Of a stretch of 64,000 nt of DNA, positions 27,373 through 35,522 are shown piece after piece (the first letter of the stretch is position 1; each line of letters begins with the position of its first letter). Source of the stretch: Spirochaetia bacterium (GTDB taxonomy: Bacteria; Spirochaetota; UBA4802; UBA5550); assembly GCA_009885955.1 (NCBI GenBank), contig VFJS01000003.1, forward strand, positions 273,086 through 337,085, read 5' to 3'. The notes beneath the pieces were generated by a model. That model ran no database searches, was not told the origin of the DNA, and worked only from the letters and a program-made list of their open reading frames with translations. A program made the position numbers and the translations under genes.

Positions 27373-28431
27373 ATGAAAATGCCCAATATACCCAGGCTCA
27401 TCTTCTGGGAACTTACAAAGAGATGCAACCTGTCCTGCGTTCACTGCAGGGCCGAAGCGGAAAACAATGAATTTTACGGAGAATTGAGCCTTGAACAGAT
27501 TAAAAAGGTAATAGATAATATCGTTGAAATCGCAAAACCCATTCTTGTCTTAACGGGCGGTGAGCCCCTTTACCGGCAGGACATATTTGAAATTGCCGAA
27601 TATGCCGTGGAAATGGGATTACGGCCCGCGCTGGCTACAAACGGGACCCTTATCACAAAAGAGAATGCCGCGAGAATAAAAAAAGCCGGCATCGCCAGGG
27701 TGAGCATTTCCCTTGACGGCTGGGACGCGCAGTCCCATGACAGTTTCCGCGGAGTTGCCGGTTCCTATGATGCCGCACTGAGGGGCGCCAGGCTGCTGAA
27801 AGACGCGGGCGTGGAATTCCAGTTCAATACAACCATTACAAAGAGGAATGTGGAGAGGATGGATGATATCCTTGCCCTCGCGGAAAAGGAGGGTGCCAGG
27901 GCGCTCCACCTGTTCATGCTCGTACCCGTTGGCTGCGGAGTCGAGATTGCCGAAACGGATATGATCTCCTCGGAAAAATATGAAGAGGCGCTCAACTGGT
28001 TCTATGACAGGTCAAAGGATACAGACATGGAATTCAAGGCGACATGCGCCCCTCACTATTACCGGATCATCAGGCAGCGCGCCCATGATGAAGGCCGCAA
28101 GATCACCTTCGAGTCCGACGGCATGGCTGCTATGACACGGGGCTGCCTTGCCGGGAGCGGCGTCTGCTTCATATCGCACAGCGGCGAAGTGCAGCCCTGC
28201 GGATACCTTCCTGAATCTGCCGGCAATGTGCTCAGCACACCATTCAGGAATATCTGGGAGGAGTCGGAACTGTTCAAATCTCTCAGGGATGTTGAACAAC
28301 TCAAGGGGAAATGCGGCGACTGCGAGTACCGGGTTGTCTGCGGGGGATGCAGGGCCCGGGCCTATTATACCAGCAACGATTACCTTGATGAGGAGCCTTA
28401 CTGCGTATTTGTTCCGAAAAAGAGCAGGTGA
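27373..28431 (+). CDS. ahbD: radical SAM heme-synthase-like protein AhbD
   Basis: 352 residues. The radical SAM cluster motif is CNLSCVHC near residue 17, followed by LTGGEPLYR. The C-terminal SPASM/twitch region carries further cysteines: GCLAGSGVCFISHSGEVQPCGY and GDCEYRVVCGGCRARAYYTSNDYLDEEPYC, which is characteristic of AhbD, the enzyme that oxidatively decarboxylates iron-coproporphyrin III to heme in the siroheme-dependent pathway. The neighbouring precorrin-2 dehydrogenase gene overlaps it by four bases and supports this. AhbC (a close relative) is the main alternative. Expected in an anaerobe lacking oxygen-dependent HemF/HemY. Confidence 0.85.
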   Translation: MKMPNIPRLIFWELTKRCNLSCVHCRAEAENNEFYGELSLEQIKKVIDNIVEIAKPILVLTGGEPLYRQDIFEIAEYAVEMGLRPALATNGTLITKENAARIKKAGIARVSISLDGWDAQSHDSFRGVAGSYDAALRGARLLKDAGVEFQFNTTITKRNVERMDDILALAEKEGARALHLFMLVPVGCGVEIAETDMISSEKYEEALNWFYDRSKDTDMEFKATCAPHYYRIIRQRAHDEGRKITFESDGMAAMTRGCLAGSGVCFISHSGEVQPCGYLPESAGNVLSTPFRNIWEESELFKSLRDVEQLKGKCGDCEYRVVCGGCRARAYYTSNDYLDEEPYCVFVPKKSR

Positions 28432-29093
28432 TGAAACTCTACCCTGTCATGCTTGATTTGCGGGATAAGCCGGTAACAGTCATCGGCGGGGGTGGGGTGG
28501 CAGAGAGGAAAATACGTGGTCTCGCAGAAACAGGGGCCCTTGTGAGGGTCATAGCGCCGGGAGTGAGCGGGGTGATAAAGAAACTTGCTGCTGAATTTCC
28601 CGGGCGTATTGCCATTGATGAACGGGAATACAGGCCGGGGGATCTGGATGGAGCTTTCATTGTTTTTTCAGCTTCAGATGACCCTGAGGTGAGCCGGAGA
28701 GTCCATCTTGAAGCCGACGGAAAAAATATATTAATAAACAGCGGAGATGATCCGGGGAAATGCACCTTTCACGTGCCTTCCTATTTCAGAAAAGGTGGCC
28801 TCCTTGTAGCTGTCTCCACCGGCGGGGCCTCTCCGGCAATGTCTGCAAGGCTGAGACGTGAACTGGAGGCCCATATTCCCGATGATATTGGCCCGGTTCT
28901 TGAAGGCCTGGGCCGGATAAGGGAACTGCTGAAATCCGACACCGACTTTTCCGGCCTCACTTCATCTGCAAGGGGGACTCTGCTTAAGAAAATAAGTGAA
29001 AGTGATTATTTACTCAGACGGACTTTCGAGGCAGGGATGGTTGATGCCCTTCTCAGGAAAATAATAGCTGATGCACTAAAATCAGTTTCCTGA
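28428..29093 (+). CDS. precorrin-2 dehydrogenase / sirohydrochlorin ferrochelatase-like
   Basis: 221 residues, ATG overlapping the previous TGA, so translationally coupled. The CysG N-terminal/Met8p fold: MKLYPVMLDLRDKPVTVIGGGGVAERKI (NAD-binding Gly-rich loop), GAFIVFSASDDPEVSRRV, INSGDDPGKCTFHVPSYFRKGGLLVAVSTGGASPAMSARLRREL. It oxidises precorrin-2 to sirohydrochlorin with NAD+ and may insert iron. Stand-alone forms are usually called SirC or Met8-like. It links hemL (5-aminolevulinate) to siroheme, heme by way of AhbD, and cobalamin. Confidence 0.92.
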   Translation: MMKLYPVMLDLRDKPVTVIGGGGVAERKIRGLAETGALVRVIAPGVSGVIKKLAAEFPGRIAIDEREYRPGDLDGAFIVFSASDDPEVSRRVHLEADGKNILINSGDDPGKCTFHVPSYFRKGGLLVAVSTGGASPAMSARLRRELEAHIPDDIGPVLEGLGRIRELLKSDTDFSGLTSSARGTLLKKISESDYLLRRTFEAGMVDALLRKIIADALKSVS

Positions 29094-29103
29094 TCCGGTT
29101 TTT

Positions 29104-29481
29104 TTACTTTCCGGCAGGGCCCGGTCTGCCGGGGGACTTCAGCCGGTCCATTCTTAATTTTGTTATCCGTTCCAGTTCCTCATAGAAAAAAATATCTCTT
29201 TTCTTCAGAAGTTCATCTCCGGATTTATCCTTTTCCCCGGGGAGCGCCTTTACCGTCAGCAGGGCGGCAATCATTTCCCCGGTGATTTCTTCACCGAAAA
29301 TGCTTTCCATATATTGGATGAAGTTTTTATCCCTGAATTTTTCTTCGGCCAGGTATTCGGAATATCCCCCACCGGCGAAAGGGGAGTTCGTATCCGATGA
29401 GAGTTCAATCATCCCTTTTTGCTCATCTACGGTTACCCAGTACTGCCGCCCGTCTTTTGATGCATACCAGTTGTATTTCAT
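29104..29481 (-). CDS. hypothetical protein
   Basis: 125 residues, convergent with the preceding gene with a 10-base gap. N-terminal MKYNWYASKDGRQYWVTVDEQKGMIELSSDT could be a small beta unit; the C-terminal half is helical and charged (EELERITKLRMDRLK). No signal peptide, membrane span or known motif. Codon use looks normal for the region, which supports a real gene. Confidence 0.55.
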   Translation of the reverse strand: MKYNWYASKDGRQYWVTVDEQKGMIELSSDTNSPFAGGGYSEYLAEEKFRDKNFIQYMESIFGEEITGEMIAALLTVKALPGEKDKSGDELLKKRDIFFYEELERITKLRMDRLKSPGRPGPAGK

Positions 29482-29975
29482 AATGTTTTCTATCTGCCAA
29501 TGAAATTAAGTTTATTACGATTGTCAGGACATTAAGTATCAAATTTTTTTTCTTGACTATTTTCAGTATGAATATACATTAAGCTTTGTGATGTGAACTT
29601 TTCAATTCTATTAATTAAATAACATAATTTCAATGTCAATAAATTAAATGGGAAGAATTATAGGAATAATAATGCTTCACCCCTATTCCGGAATTTCGGT
29701 CAATCGGTCAATCGGTCAATCGGTCAAAATTTTATCAATTTAAATATTTAGCTGCAATTAGATGTAGATGTGCTTCCACAAAACCAGTAATAGGAATCCC
29801 AAAATTTATAGTATTTTTTCTATTATGTATCCTTTCAGGTAATCCATCCTATTCCGGTGAACCCGGTTTTTCATTATTTAACCGTTCAGCCCCTAATTTT
29901 GCTATTTTCACGTTAAAAAACAGCGAAAGAAAAATTTTATTTAATGAACTCTCCCTGCTCCCTGAAAAGGGGCTC
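29482..29975. other. intergenic start of the AT-rich accessory island
   Basis: Very AT-rich. It holds the tandem repeat at 29697-29727 and, from about 29769, an open frame that runs into the thioredoxin-like gene and encodes a signal-peptide-like segment without a standard start codon. Confidence 0.5.
29697..29727. repeat. 8-bp tandem repeat (CGGTCAAT, nearly four units)
   Basis: Three exact copies of CGGTCAAT and a fourth that differs at its last base (CGGTCAAA). It lies upstream of the startless thioredoxin-like gene. An 8-bp repeat is prone to slippage. Confidence 0.85.
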
Positions 29976-30305
29976 ATGATTATAAATTTTACATCCTTTA
30001 CATGCATCCCCTGTAAAAAGGAGATTCCCGAACTTGAATTAATCGAAGAGAAATTCAGAGGCAAGGTAAAACTCTGGATTGTATATACGGATAGTGACTC
30101 AAGGAAGATAGAAGAGAGCGCCGCGGAAATAGGAATCAGGAATACAGTCTGCGTTGACCCTCTCAAGTCAGTCGCATTAAAATTCAATGTCAGCAATATT
30201 CCAGCCACCATTGTCATAGATAAAAATAATAACATCAGGGCCGTCATAACGGGTTATTCCGCTGAAAATATAGCCAGGCTTTCTGAATTTATAAAAAATT
30301 ATTAA
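29976..30305 (+). CDS. thioredoxin-fold protein (TlpA-like), 5' end uncertain
   Basis: 109 residues from ATG 29976. Thioredoxin motif CIPC in INFTSFTCIPCKKEIPELELIEEKF, then VKLWIVYTDSD and the cis-Pro strand SNIPATIVIDKNNNIRA, as in TlpA/ResA proteins that reduce disulfides outside the cytoplasm. The reading frame is open upstream to before 29750 and encodes KFIVFFLLCILSGNPSYSGEP, a good signal peptide, but no ATG, GTG or TTG precedes it in frame. A one-base loss in the AAAA run at 29801-29804 would connect it to ATG 29768. The gene is 11 bases upstream of the next and probably co-transcribed. Confidence 0.65.
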   Translation: MIINFTSFTCIPCKKEIPELELIEEKFRGKVKLWIVYTDSDSRKIEESAAEIGIRNTVCVDPLKSVALKFNVSNIPATIVIDKNNNIRAVITGYSAENIARLSEFIKNY

Positions 30306-30316
30306 AGAGGATACCA

Positions 30317-32179
30317 ATGAAAATAGGGATTAAAAATGGATTAATAATTTTTATATTTATTATCACAGCTACGGCCAATGCTGAAGCCAAAAAATTAAAG
30401 CTTTTTATAAATGATATTGCCGCTGAGTCAGGTGTATCACAGGCCATGGCTGCAAAGGCTAAAGATTTTTTAAGCCTCTCGATTTTTGAGAATTTTAAAT
30501 CCGATTATCAGATTATAACCGATGAAGACATTAAAATGATGTATAAGAAGGCTGCCGACCTCCAGGCATCGGGATGCGATGCACAGACCTGCGTCCTCCA
30601 GATAGCCGAGGCCATCAACGCCGATGAGATCATCTATGGAACTATGAAACGTGACGAAGGAAAAATCAGGTTAATAATTCAGAATCTGAAAAGAGATGCC
30701 AAATCCCTCAGTATCGATAAAAAGTCACAGGTGAGCGAGCATTTTTATGAAAGCCAGCTTGAGTGGTACTCAAAGGAGATTGCTAAGAAGCTCATCGACC
30801 CTGAATATACTATTGACCCTGAGAAAGCGCCGGTTGCCGTGAGCGGTAAATTTGAGGTAGCGGCTGTTGATTTGGACAAAGTCAAGGGTGTTGATATATC
30901 AGTAATGAATTTTAAATCGAGCGATGAAAGCATCAGTAAAATTCTGGACTTCCTGAAAGAACTCATTGAGAGCGGAGATGAACTCTTTAAGAAAAAAAAT
31001 TATGCTCAGAGCAGGATTACATACAAAGATGTGATAAACAAGATAAACACTCAGATTGTGGAATCGAAGCGGAATAAAATCAGCTATTTAATTGATAGCG
31101 TGAAAAAAAGAATAGAATCGACTCATTACAATGAGATTAAAATTAGAATAGACAGTGTCGATAATCAGTTGAAATTAAAAGGGACCCTGGATTCTGATAT
31201 CATTTTATCCGGTATAGAAAAATATAGAGAAATTATCGTCAAACTTGATTCAATTCCCGCCAATGAAAAAGAATCCCTTCAAGAACTTGATACTGCATTG
31301 AAAGAAAGGATAAATTCTCTTTTTCTCGCATGGTCGTCTCTATTTGAAAAGGAGGGGGATGCTTTTTACAATGAATTTAAATTCAGCAAGGCCATTGAAT
31401 TATATAATGATGGATTAAAAAAATTGGCCGATGCAGGCGGTGGATCGGATAAAGTCCGGGAAAGAATTACCCACCTTGATAAAAAAAAGAGAATATGCAT
31501 GGAGACAGGGACTTCCTGGCTTGAGAACAAGGTGAGGTCTTACTGCGACCAGGCGGAATATTTCAACATACGGGACAAAAAAGGCGACGCGAGAAAGGTG
31601 CTGGATAAGGCAGGTTGGATTATAAGCGCCAACAGCCTGTTCATGAACGGGAACATCAAAGCCATGTATGATGAATATGGAAGGCTTGTAGGCCATGAAG
31701 GCGATATCAGCGGTAAAACTGAATTCTATAAAAAAGGCCGTGAGACCAACTATGGAATTTATTCCCTGAGTTTTTATAGCGTTTCAGCCCTGTCGTTTTA
31801 TGGCGGATTTTATTACAATTCACAGCTCCAGACCATCACAAAGGATTATAATTCACTTGCGGCAAAATACAAGTCATCAACCAACTTTGATGAGGCAACG
31901 AAATATCACAATGACATGAAAGCCAGGAAGAAGGAGGCTGATAAAGTTACGTTATATAGAAATATATTTTACGGGGCAGGGGCCGGCTTCCTGGGAGTTG
32001 CATCTTATTTTACGTATCAATTTTTTACCTATAAATCCGCAGAGAGCGATATTAAATCTGCATGGAACCAAGATATATTTTTCATGCCGTTGATATCATA
32101 TAATTACGGAACTGTGAGCACCTATAATTCAAATGAAAGGGAATATTTTTTAGGGGCAGTAATGATGATGAGGTTTTGA
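30317..32179 (+). CDS. exported protein with TolB-like N-terminal and helical-repeat region
   Basis: 620 residues with a signal peptide (LIIFIFIITATANA, cleavage after ANA/EA). Residues about 30-160 resemble the sugar-nucleotide/TolB N-terminal type domain in bacterial periplasmic proteins: KLKLFINDIAAESGVSQAMAAKAKDFLSLSIF, ASGCDAQTCVLQIAEAINADEIIYGTM. A long helical, Lys/Glu-rich middle (about 210-480) contains TPR-like segments (KKKNYAQSRITYKDVI, EFKFSKAIELYNDGL). Near the C-terminus are two hydrophobic stretches (ISFYSVSALSFYGGFYY and IFYGAGAGFLGVASYFTYQFF). I do not recognise the whole protein; similar layouts occur in spirochaete envelope proteins. Confidence 0.6.
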   Translation: MKIGIKNGLIIFIFIITATANAEAKKLKLFINDIAAESGVSQAMAAKAKDFLSLSIFENFKSDYQIITDEDIKMMYKKAADLQASGCDAQTCVLQIAEAINADEIIYGTMKRDEGKIRLIIQNLKRDAKSLSIDKKSQVSEHFYESQLEWYSKEIAKKLIDPEYTIDPEKAPVAVSGKFEVAAVDLDKVKGVDISVMNFKSSDESISKILDFLKELIESGDELFKKKNYAQSRITYKDVINKINTQIVESKRNKISYLIDSVKKRIESTHYNEIKIRIDSVDNQLKLKGTLDSDIILSGIEKYREIIVKLDSIPANEKESLQELDTALKERINSLFLAWSSLFEKEGDAFYNEFKFSKAIELYNDGLKKLADAGGGSDKVRERITHLDKKKRICMETGTSWLENKVRSYCDQAEYFNIRDKKGDARKVLDKAGWIISANSLFMNGNIKAMYDEYGRLVGHEGDISGKTEFYKKGRETNYGIYSLSFYSVSALSFYGGFYYNSQLQTITKDYNSLAAKYKSSTNFDEATKYHNDMKARKKEADKVTLYRNIFYGAGAGFLGVASYFTYQFFTYKSAESDIKSAWNQDIFFMPLISYNYGTVSTYNSNEREYFLGAVMMMRF

Positions 32180-32227
32180 TGGGGAATAAATTGTTAAACA
32201 TGATACATGTTCGTTCGTATATAAATT

Positions 32228-32352
32228 GTCTGAACCGTGATTTGTTTGATGAAAGGATTATCGTGATTAAGAGATAGAGAGAGATAAAAAATTTTAAATA
32301 TATGATAGGGAAATCAAGCCAATCCTTAAATCATGAAAATCATGGTTCTGAC
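32228..32352. repeat. palindromic repeat unit A (GTCTGAACC...GGTTCTGAC family)
   Basis: Left arm GTCTGAACCGTGATTTGTTT with AAGGATTATCGTGATTAAGA; right arm ATCAAGCCAATCCTTAAATC with ATGAAAATCATGGTTCTGAC. The arms are inverted copies of each other separated by about 35 AT-rich bases. It is one of five units in 32.2-37.3 kb. Confidence 0.8.
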
Positions 32353-32384
32353 CTATGCTATGAGAAAGTATATAGGTAAGAATA

Positions 32385-32777
32385 ATGATGTTGCATGAGG
32401 ATTTGACAAAGAGGATCATCGGCTGTTCAATGAAAGTACATTCCTCTCTTGGGAATGGATTTCAAGAAGTAATATATCAGCGTGCCATGGAAATTGAAAT
32501 GAAATACTATGGATTGAATTTTGTTCGCGAGATGGAAATGCCCATTTATTATAGGGATTTCAAGATAGGGACACGAAGAACAGATTTTTTCGTTGAAGGC
32601 CTGGTCATGGTGGAATTGAAGGCATTGATTAAAATGGAAAATGTCCATCTTGCTCAGGCCATGAATTATCTGGAAGTATATAAAGTGAAAATTGGATTGC
32701 TGATTAATTTCGGTTCAAAAAGCCTTCAATTCAAAAGAGTGCATAATAACAAGCTGGATCATGATTTACATGATTAA
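32385..32777 (+). CDS. GxxExxY family protein
   Basis: 130 residues. The family motif appears as GFQEVIY (G-x-x-E-x-x-Y) at about residues 25-31, with conserved surroundings HSSLGNGFQEVIYQRAMEIEM, REMEMPIYYRDFKIG, RTDFFVEGLVMVELKAL and AMNYLEVYKVKIGLLINFGS. The D..ELK arrangement suggests a PD-(D/E)xK nuclease-type fold, though no activity is established for the family. It is enclosed by repeat units A and B, and its last codons (HDLHD-stop) are part of the left arm of unit B. This suggests the gene and the repeats moved or evolved together. Confidence 0.85.
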   Translation: MMLHEDLTKRIIGCSMKVHSSLGNGFQEVIYQRAMEIEMKYYGLNFVREMEMPIYYRDFKIGTRRTDFFVEGLVMVELKALIKMENVHLAQAMNYLEVYKVKIGLLINFGSKSLQFKRVHNNKLDHDLHD

Positions 32778-32925
32778 AGGACTATCTTGATTAAGTGGTA
32801 GAGTAATGATAAAAATTAAACGGAATCGTCGATTAATATATGAGGATATCAGATTTTATATGAACATGAAACATATGAAACAGAAATCAAGCCAATCCTT
32901 AAATCATGAAAATCATGGTTCTGAC
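32757..32925. repeat. palindromic repeat unit B, overlapping the 3' end of the GxxExxY gene
   Basis: Left arm from 32757 (GATCATGATTTACATGATTA with AAGGACTATCTTGATTAAG) includes the stop codon of the GxxExxY gene. The right arm at 32885-32925 is almost identical to the right arm of unit A. The spacer is about 80 AT-rich bases. Confidence 0.8.
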
Positions 32926-32982
32926 AATTGATTGGAAACATTACAATACATATGTAATAATTTTAATTTTACAGAGGGCATC

Positions 32983-35127
32983 ATGAAAAAAATATTATTC
33001 CTAATTTCTATTGCATCTATTACCTTGATTTCATGCGACATGCCATTAAAGGAGATCAAATACAATAGCCCATATGACAGGGGCGGGACTTCGTATAAAA
33101 ACGTAAATGCCACATTTTCTCCTACTGACGGGTCTATAAATGCTTCTTCAAATACGCCCATAGTAATCACCTTTGACAGGGCAGTGGTTCAAACAGGTTG
33201 GACGGTAACCATACATGGAACACCCTATTCATCAGGGACTTTCGACATTACTGGGAAAATATTAACGATTCAGCCAACCGGATTTTTACCAAGGGATACA
33301 ACTGTGACAGTAGAATTAAAGGATTTTATTTGCTCTGAAGCAGGTTATATTGCTGAGTTAAGAGTAAACACAAAATTTACATTTAAGGTTAAATCCGGGC
33401 CCACTGCTGTAATCACTCCGGCCAATGCCGCTGCAAATATAACTCCTGATTCAAATCTTGTCATCGCTTTCAGTGAAGCCATGAACCAGGCAAATTCCTG
33501 GAGCGTAAGTGCGGGTGGAACGTTATATGATAAAAATTCTTCCGGTATTTCCTGGAGCGGGAATACCCTGACAATTAATCCTCCCGGCACTTTTGCCAGG
33601 AGCGCCAATGTTGCCGTGTCATTGACCGGATTTACCGCGAGCCTGGATAATGCCGCCTTTGCAGGGACACCATCCCTTTCCTTCACCACCATTGCACCGC
33701 CCGGGGCAACTTTTAATCCTGCAAACGGTGCATCAAATCTTGGAACCGGAGCTGACATTACCATATATTTCACCGAGGCCACGAACCAGACCAATTCATG
33801 GAGCATAAATGTGAATGGCACCGTTTTTGACAAGAATTCCACAAGTACCTCCTGGAGCGGCAATAATCTTACAGTGAATCCTTCATTCACTTACGGGAGA
33901 AGCTCCAGTGTGTCAGTGACACTTTCGGGTTTTACTGCCGCCCTGGATGGTGCTGCCTATGCCGGGTCAACAACACTTTCCTTTGGAACAACAGGCGCCC
34001 CGACAGCGACTTTTTCACCTCTAAATGGGGTAACTGGTGTGAATCCCGATTCAAACATCGTGGTTACCTTCAGTGAGTCAATGAACCAGTCGAATTCCTG
34101 GAGCGTCAATGTGGGAGGGACTGTGTATGATAAAAACTCAACAACAACTTCATGGAGCGGAAACGCGCTTACCATTAACCCGACAGGTACCTTTGGAAGG
34201 AGTGCCAGTGTATCAGTCTCCCTTTCCGGTTTTGCCGCTGTGGTTGACAACGCATCTTATGGCGGGACAACATCCTTTTCCTTTACCGTATTGGCCTTGC
34301 CTACGGTAACATTTTCTCCTGTAAATGGCACAATTGATGTTTTTCCCGAAACAAATATTGTATTAACCTTCAGCGAGGCAATGAATACGGGCAATTCATG
34401 GAACGTCACTGTGAACAGTGCGGTTTATGATAAAAACTCAACAACAACCACCTCGTGGAGCGGGAATGCCCTGACAATAAATCCGACTACTGATTTTACT
34501 GTTAAACTGGTAAATGTGAGTCTTACAGGCTTTGCAGCACTTTCTGACAGTGCAGCCATTACAGGTTCATCTACTATATCTTTTATCACAATCTTGACGC
34601 CCATTGCCGATACAGGACAGACTACAAGCTATACCGCTACTTTCGGGGAAGACCACGATTATGTGGATGTCCCAAATGCGAGGAGCTTTACCGGGCCTAC
34701 CCAGCATGGAACCTATACCAGTGATTATACTACCAGGGACAATGTGACTGGGCTTATATGGAAAACCTGCAGTGAGGGGCAGTCAGGGGCGGATTGCGGG
34801 ACAGGTACAGCAACAACGTATACCTGGGCGAATGCTGTAACGGCGTGTACTAACCTTAATTCAGTCAATAGTAGTAATGGATATTATGGTAGAAAAGACT
34901 GGAGGCTTCCGATGATTGAGGAATTGAATACATTGCCCGATTCTGGAACTATTAATCCGGCAATTAATTTGATGTATTTTCCAGGAACAATTACGTCCTT
35001 CTACTGGTCGTCCAGTACCTACGTCAACGCTACCAGCTACGCGTGGTCCGTTAAGTTTAACGCCGGCTACGTGTACGACTCCATTAAGACGTCTAACTAC
35101 TATGTTCGTTGTGTTTCCGGACCATAA
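32983..35127 (+). CDS. surface lipoprotein with five Ig-like (Big_5) repeats and a C-terminal DUF1566 domain
   Basis: 714 residues from ATG 32983 (GAGGG upstream). Lipobox ITLISC. Residues about 40-540 are five repeats of about 100 residues, starting near 33109, 33399, 33697, 33994 and 34297, each with the pattern FSPxNGxxxxxPDSNIVVTFSEAMNQxNSW and, in four, DKNSxxxSWSGNxLTINP. The last about 165 residues are a DUF1566 (Lcl C-terminal, C-type-lectin-like) domain: DNVTGLIWKTCSEG, YTWANAVTAC, WRLPMIEELNTL, YWSSSTY, YYVRCVSGP. The final 40 codons change to a GC-rich NNC/NNT pattern and look like a retroelement variable region (see 35002). Likely a cell-surface binding protein with a stalk of Ig-like domains and a diversified tip. 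Confidence 0.88.
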   Translation: MKKILFLISIASITLISCDMPLKEIKYNSPYDRGGTSYKNVNATFSPTDGSINASSNTPIVITFDRAVVQTGWTVTIHGTPYSSGTFDITGKILTIQPTGFLPRDTTVTVELKDFICSEAGYIAELRVNTKFTFKVKSGPTAVITPANAAANITPDSNLVIAFSEAMNQANSWSVSAGGTLYDKNSSGISWSGNTLTINPPGTFARSANVAVSLTGFTASLDNAAFAGTPSLSFTTIAPPGATFNPANGASNLGTGADITIYFTEATNQTNSWSINVNGTVFDKNSTSTSWSGNNLTVNPSFTYGRSSSVSVTLSGFTAALDGAAYAGSTTLSFGTTGAPTATFSPLNGVTGVNPDSNIVVTFSESMNQSNSWSVNVGGTVYDKNSTTTSWSGNALTINPTGTFGRSASVSVSLSGFAAVVDNASYGGTTSFSFTVLALPTVTFSPVNGTIDVFPETNIVLTFSEAMNTGNSWNVTVNSAVYDKNSTTTTSWSGNALTINPTTDFTVKLVNVSLTGFAALSDSAAITGSSTISFITILTPIADTGQTTSYTATFGEDHDYVDVPNARSFTGPTQHGTYTSDYTTRDNVTGLIWKTCSEGQSGADCGTGTATTYTWANAVTACTNLNSVNSSNGYYGRKDWRLPMIEELNTLPDSGTINPAINLMYFPGTITSFYWSSSTYVNATSYAWSVKFNAGYVYDSIKTSNYYVRCVSGP
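35002..35123 (+). other. putative diversity-generating retroelement variable region, copy 1
   Basis: From TACTGGTCGTCC to TTTCCGGACC. Sixteen or so codons are of the form NNC or NNT (TAC, AAC, GCT, AGC, TCC, GCC, GAC, ATT, TCT), as expected when AAC/AAT codons of a template are mutated at the adenines. Invariant codons between them (GTG, AAG, ACG, TGG) are shared with the copy at 35865-35989. The block is more GC-rich than the coding sequence before it. Confidence 0.65.
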
Positions 35128-35198
35128 GAAGAGAATTATGAATGTTGAGTTTTGAATTATTTATTGGAGGAGTTGAGATCCTAATGATGCCAGAAAAT

Positions 35199-35437
35199 GT
35201 TTGAACCATGATTTGCATGATTTAAGGATTTTTGGGATTTTTATCCATTAATCATATTATAAGAAATATCTGGTTTTAAACATTAGAAAAGTATATTTTA
35301 AAAGTTAGGATTGATTTAACAATTTATAATCATTCAGTATCGTGTAAATTTCAGGACAATGATAGCTTATATTTAATTGGAGATTAAATGAAAGACAATC
35401 AAGTGAATCTTTTAATCATGTAAATCAAGGTTCAGAC
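35199..35437. repeat. palindromic repeat unit C (degenerate)
   Basis: Left arm GTTTGAACCATGATTTGCAT with GATTTAAGGATTTTTGGG at 35199; right arm ATCAAGTGAATCTTTTAATC with ATGTAAATCAAGGTTCAGAC ending at 35437. The centre is longer (about 150 bases) and AT-rich. It occupies most of the 35128-35522 gap between the two DUF1566 genes; no gene is seen there. Confidence 0.7.
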
Positions 35438-35522
35438 AATTTCATGATTAGAGTAAAAATCATGTTTGATATCTTTTATTAGATACACGTAATTTAAAAT
35501 TATAAATGAATAGAGGAAATAA

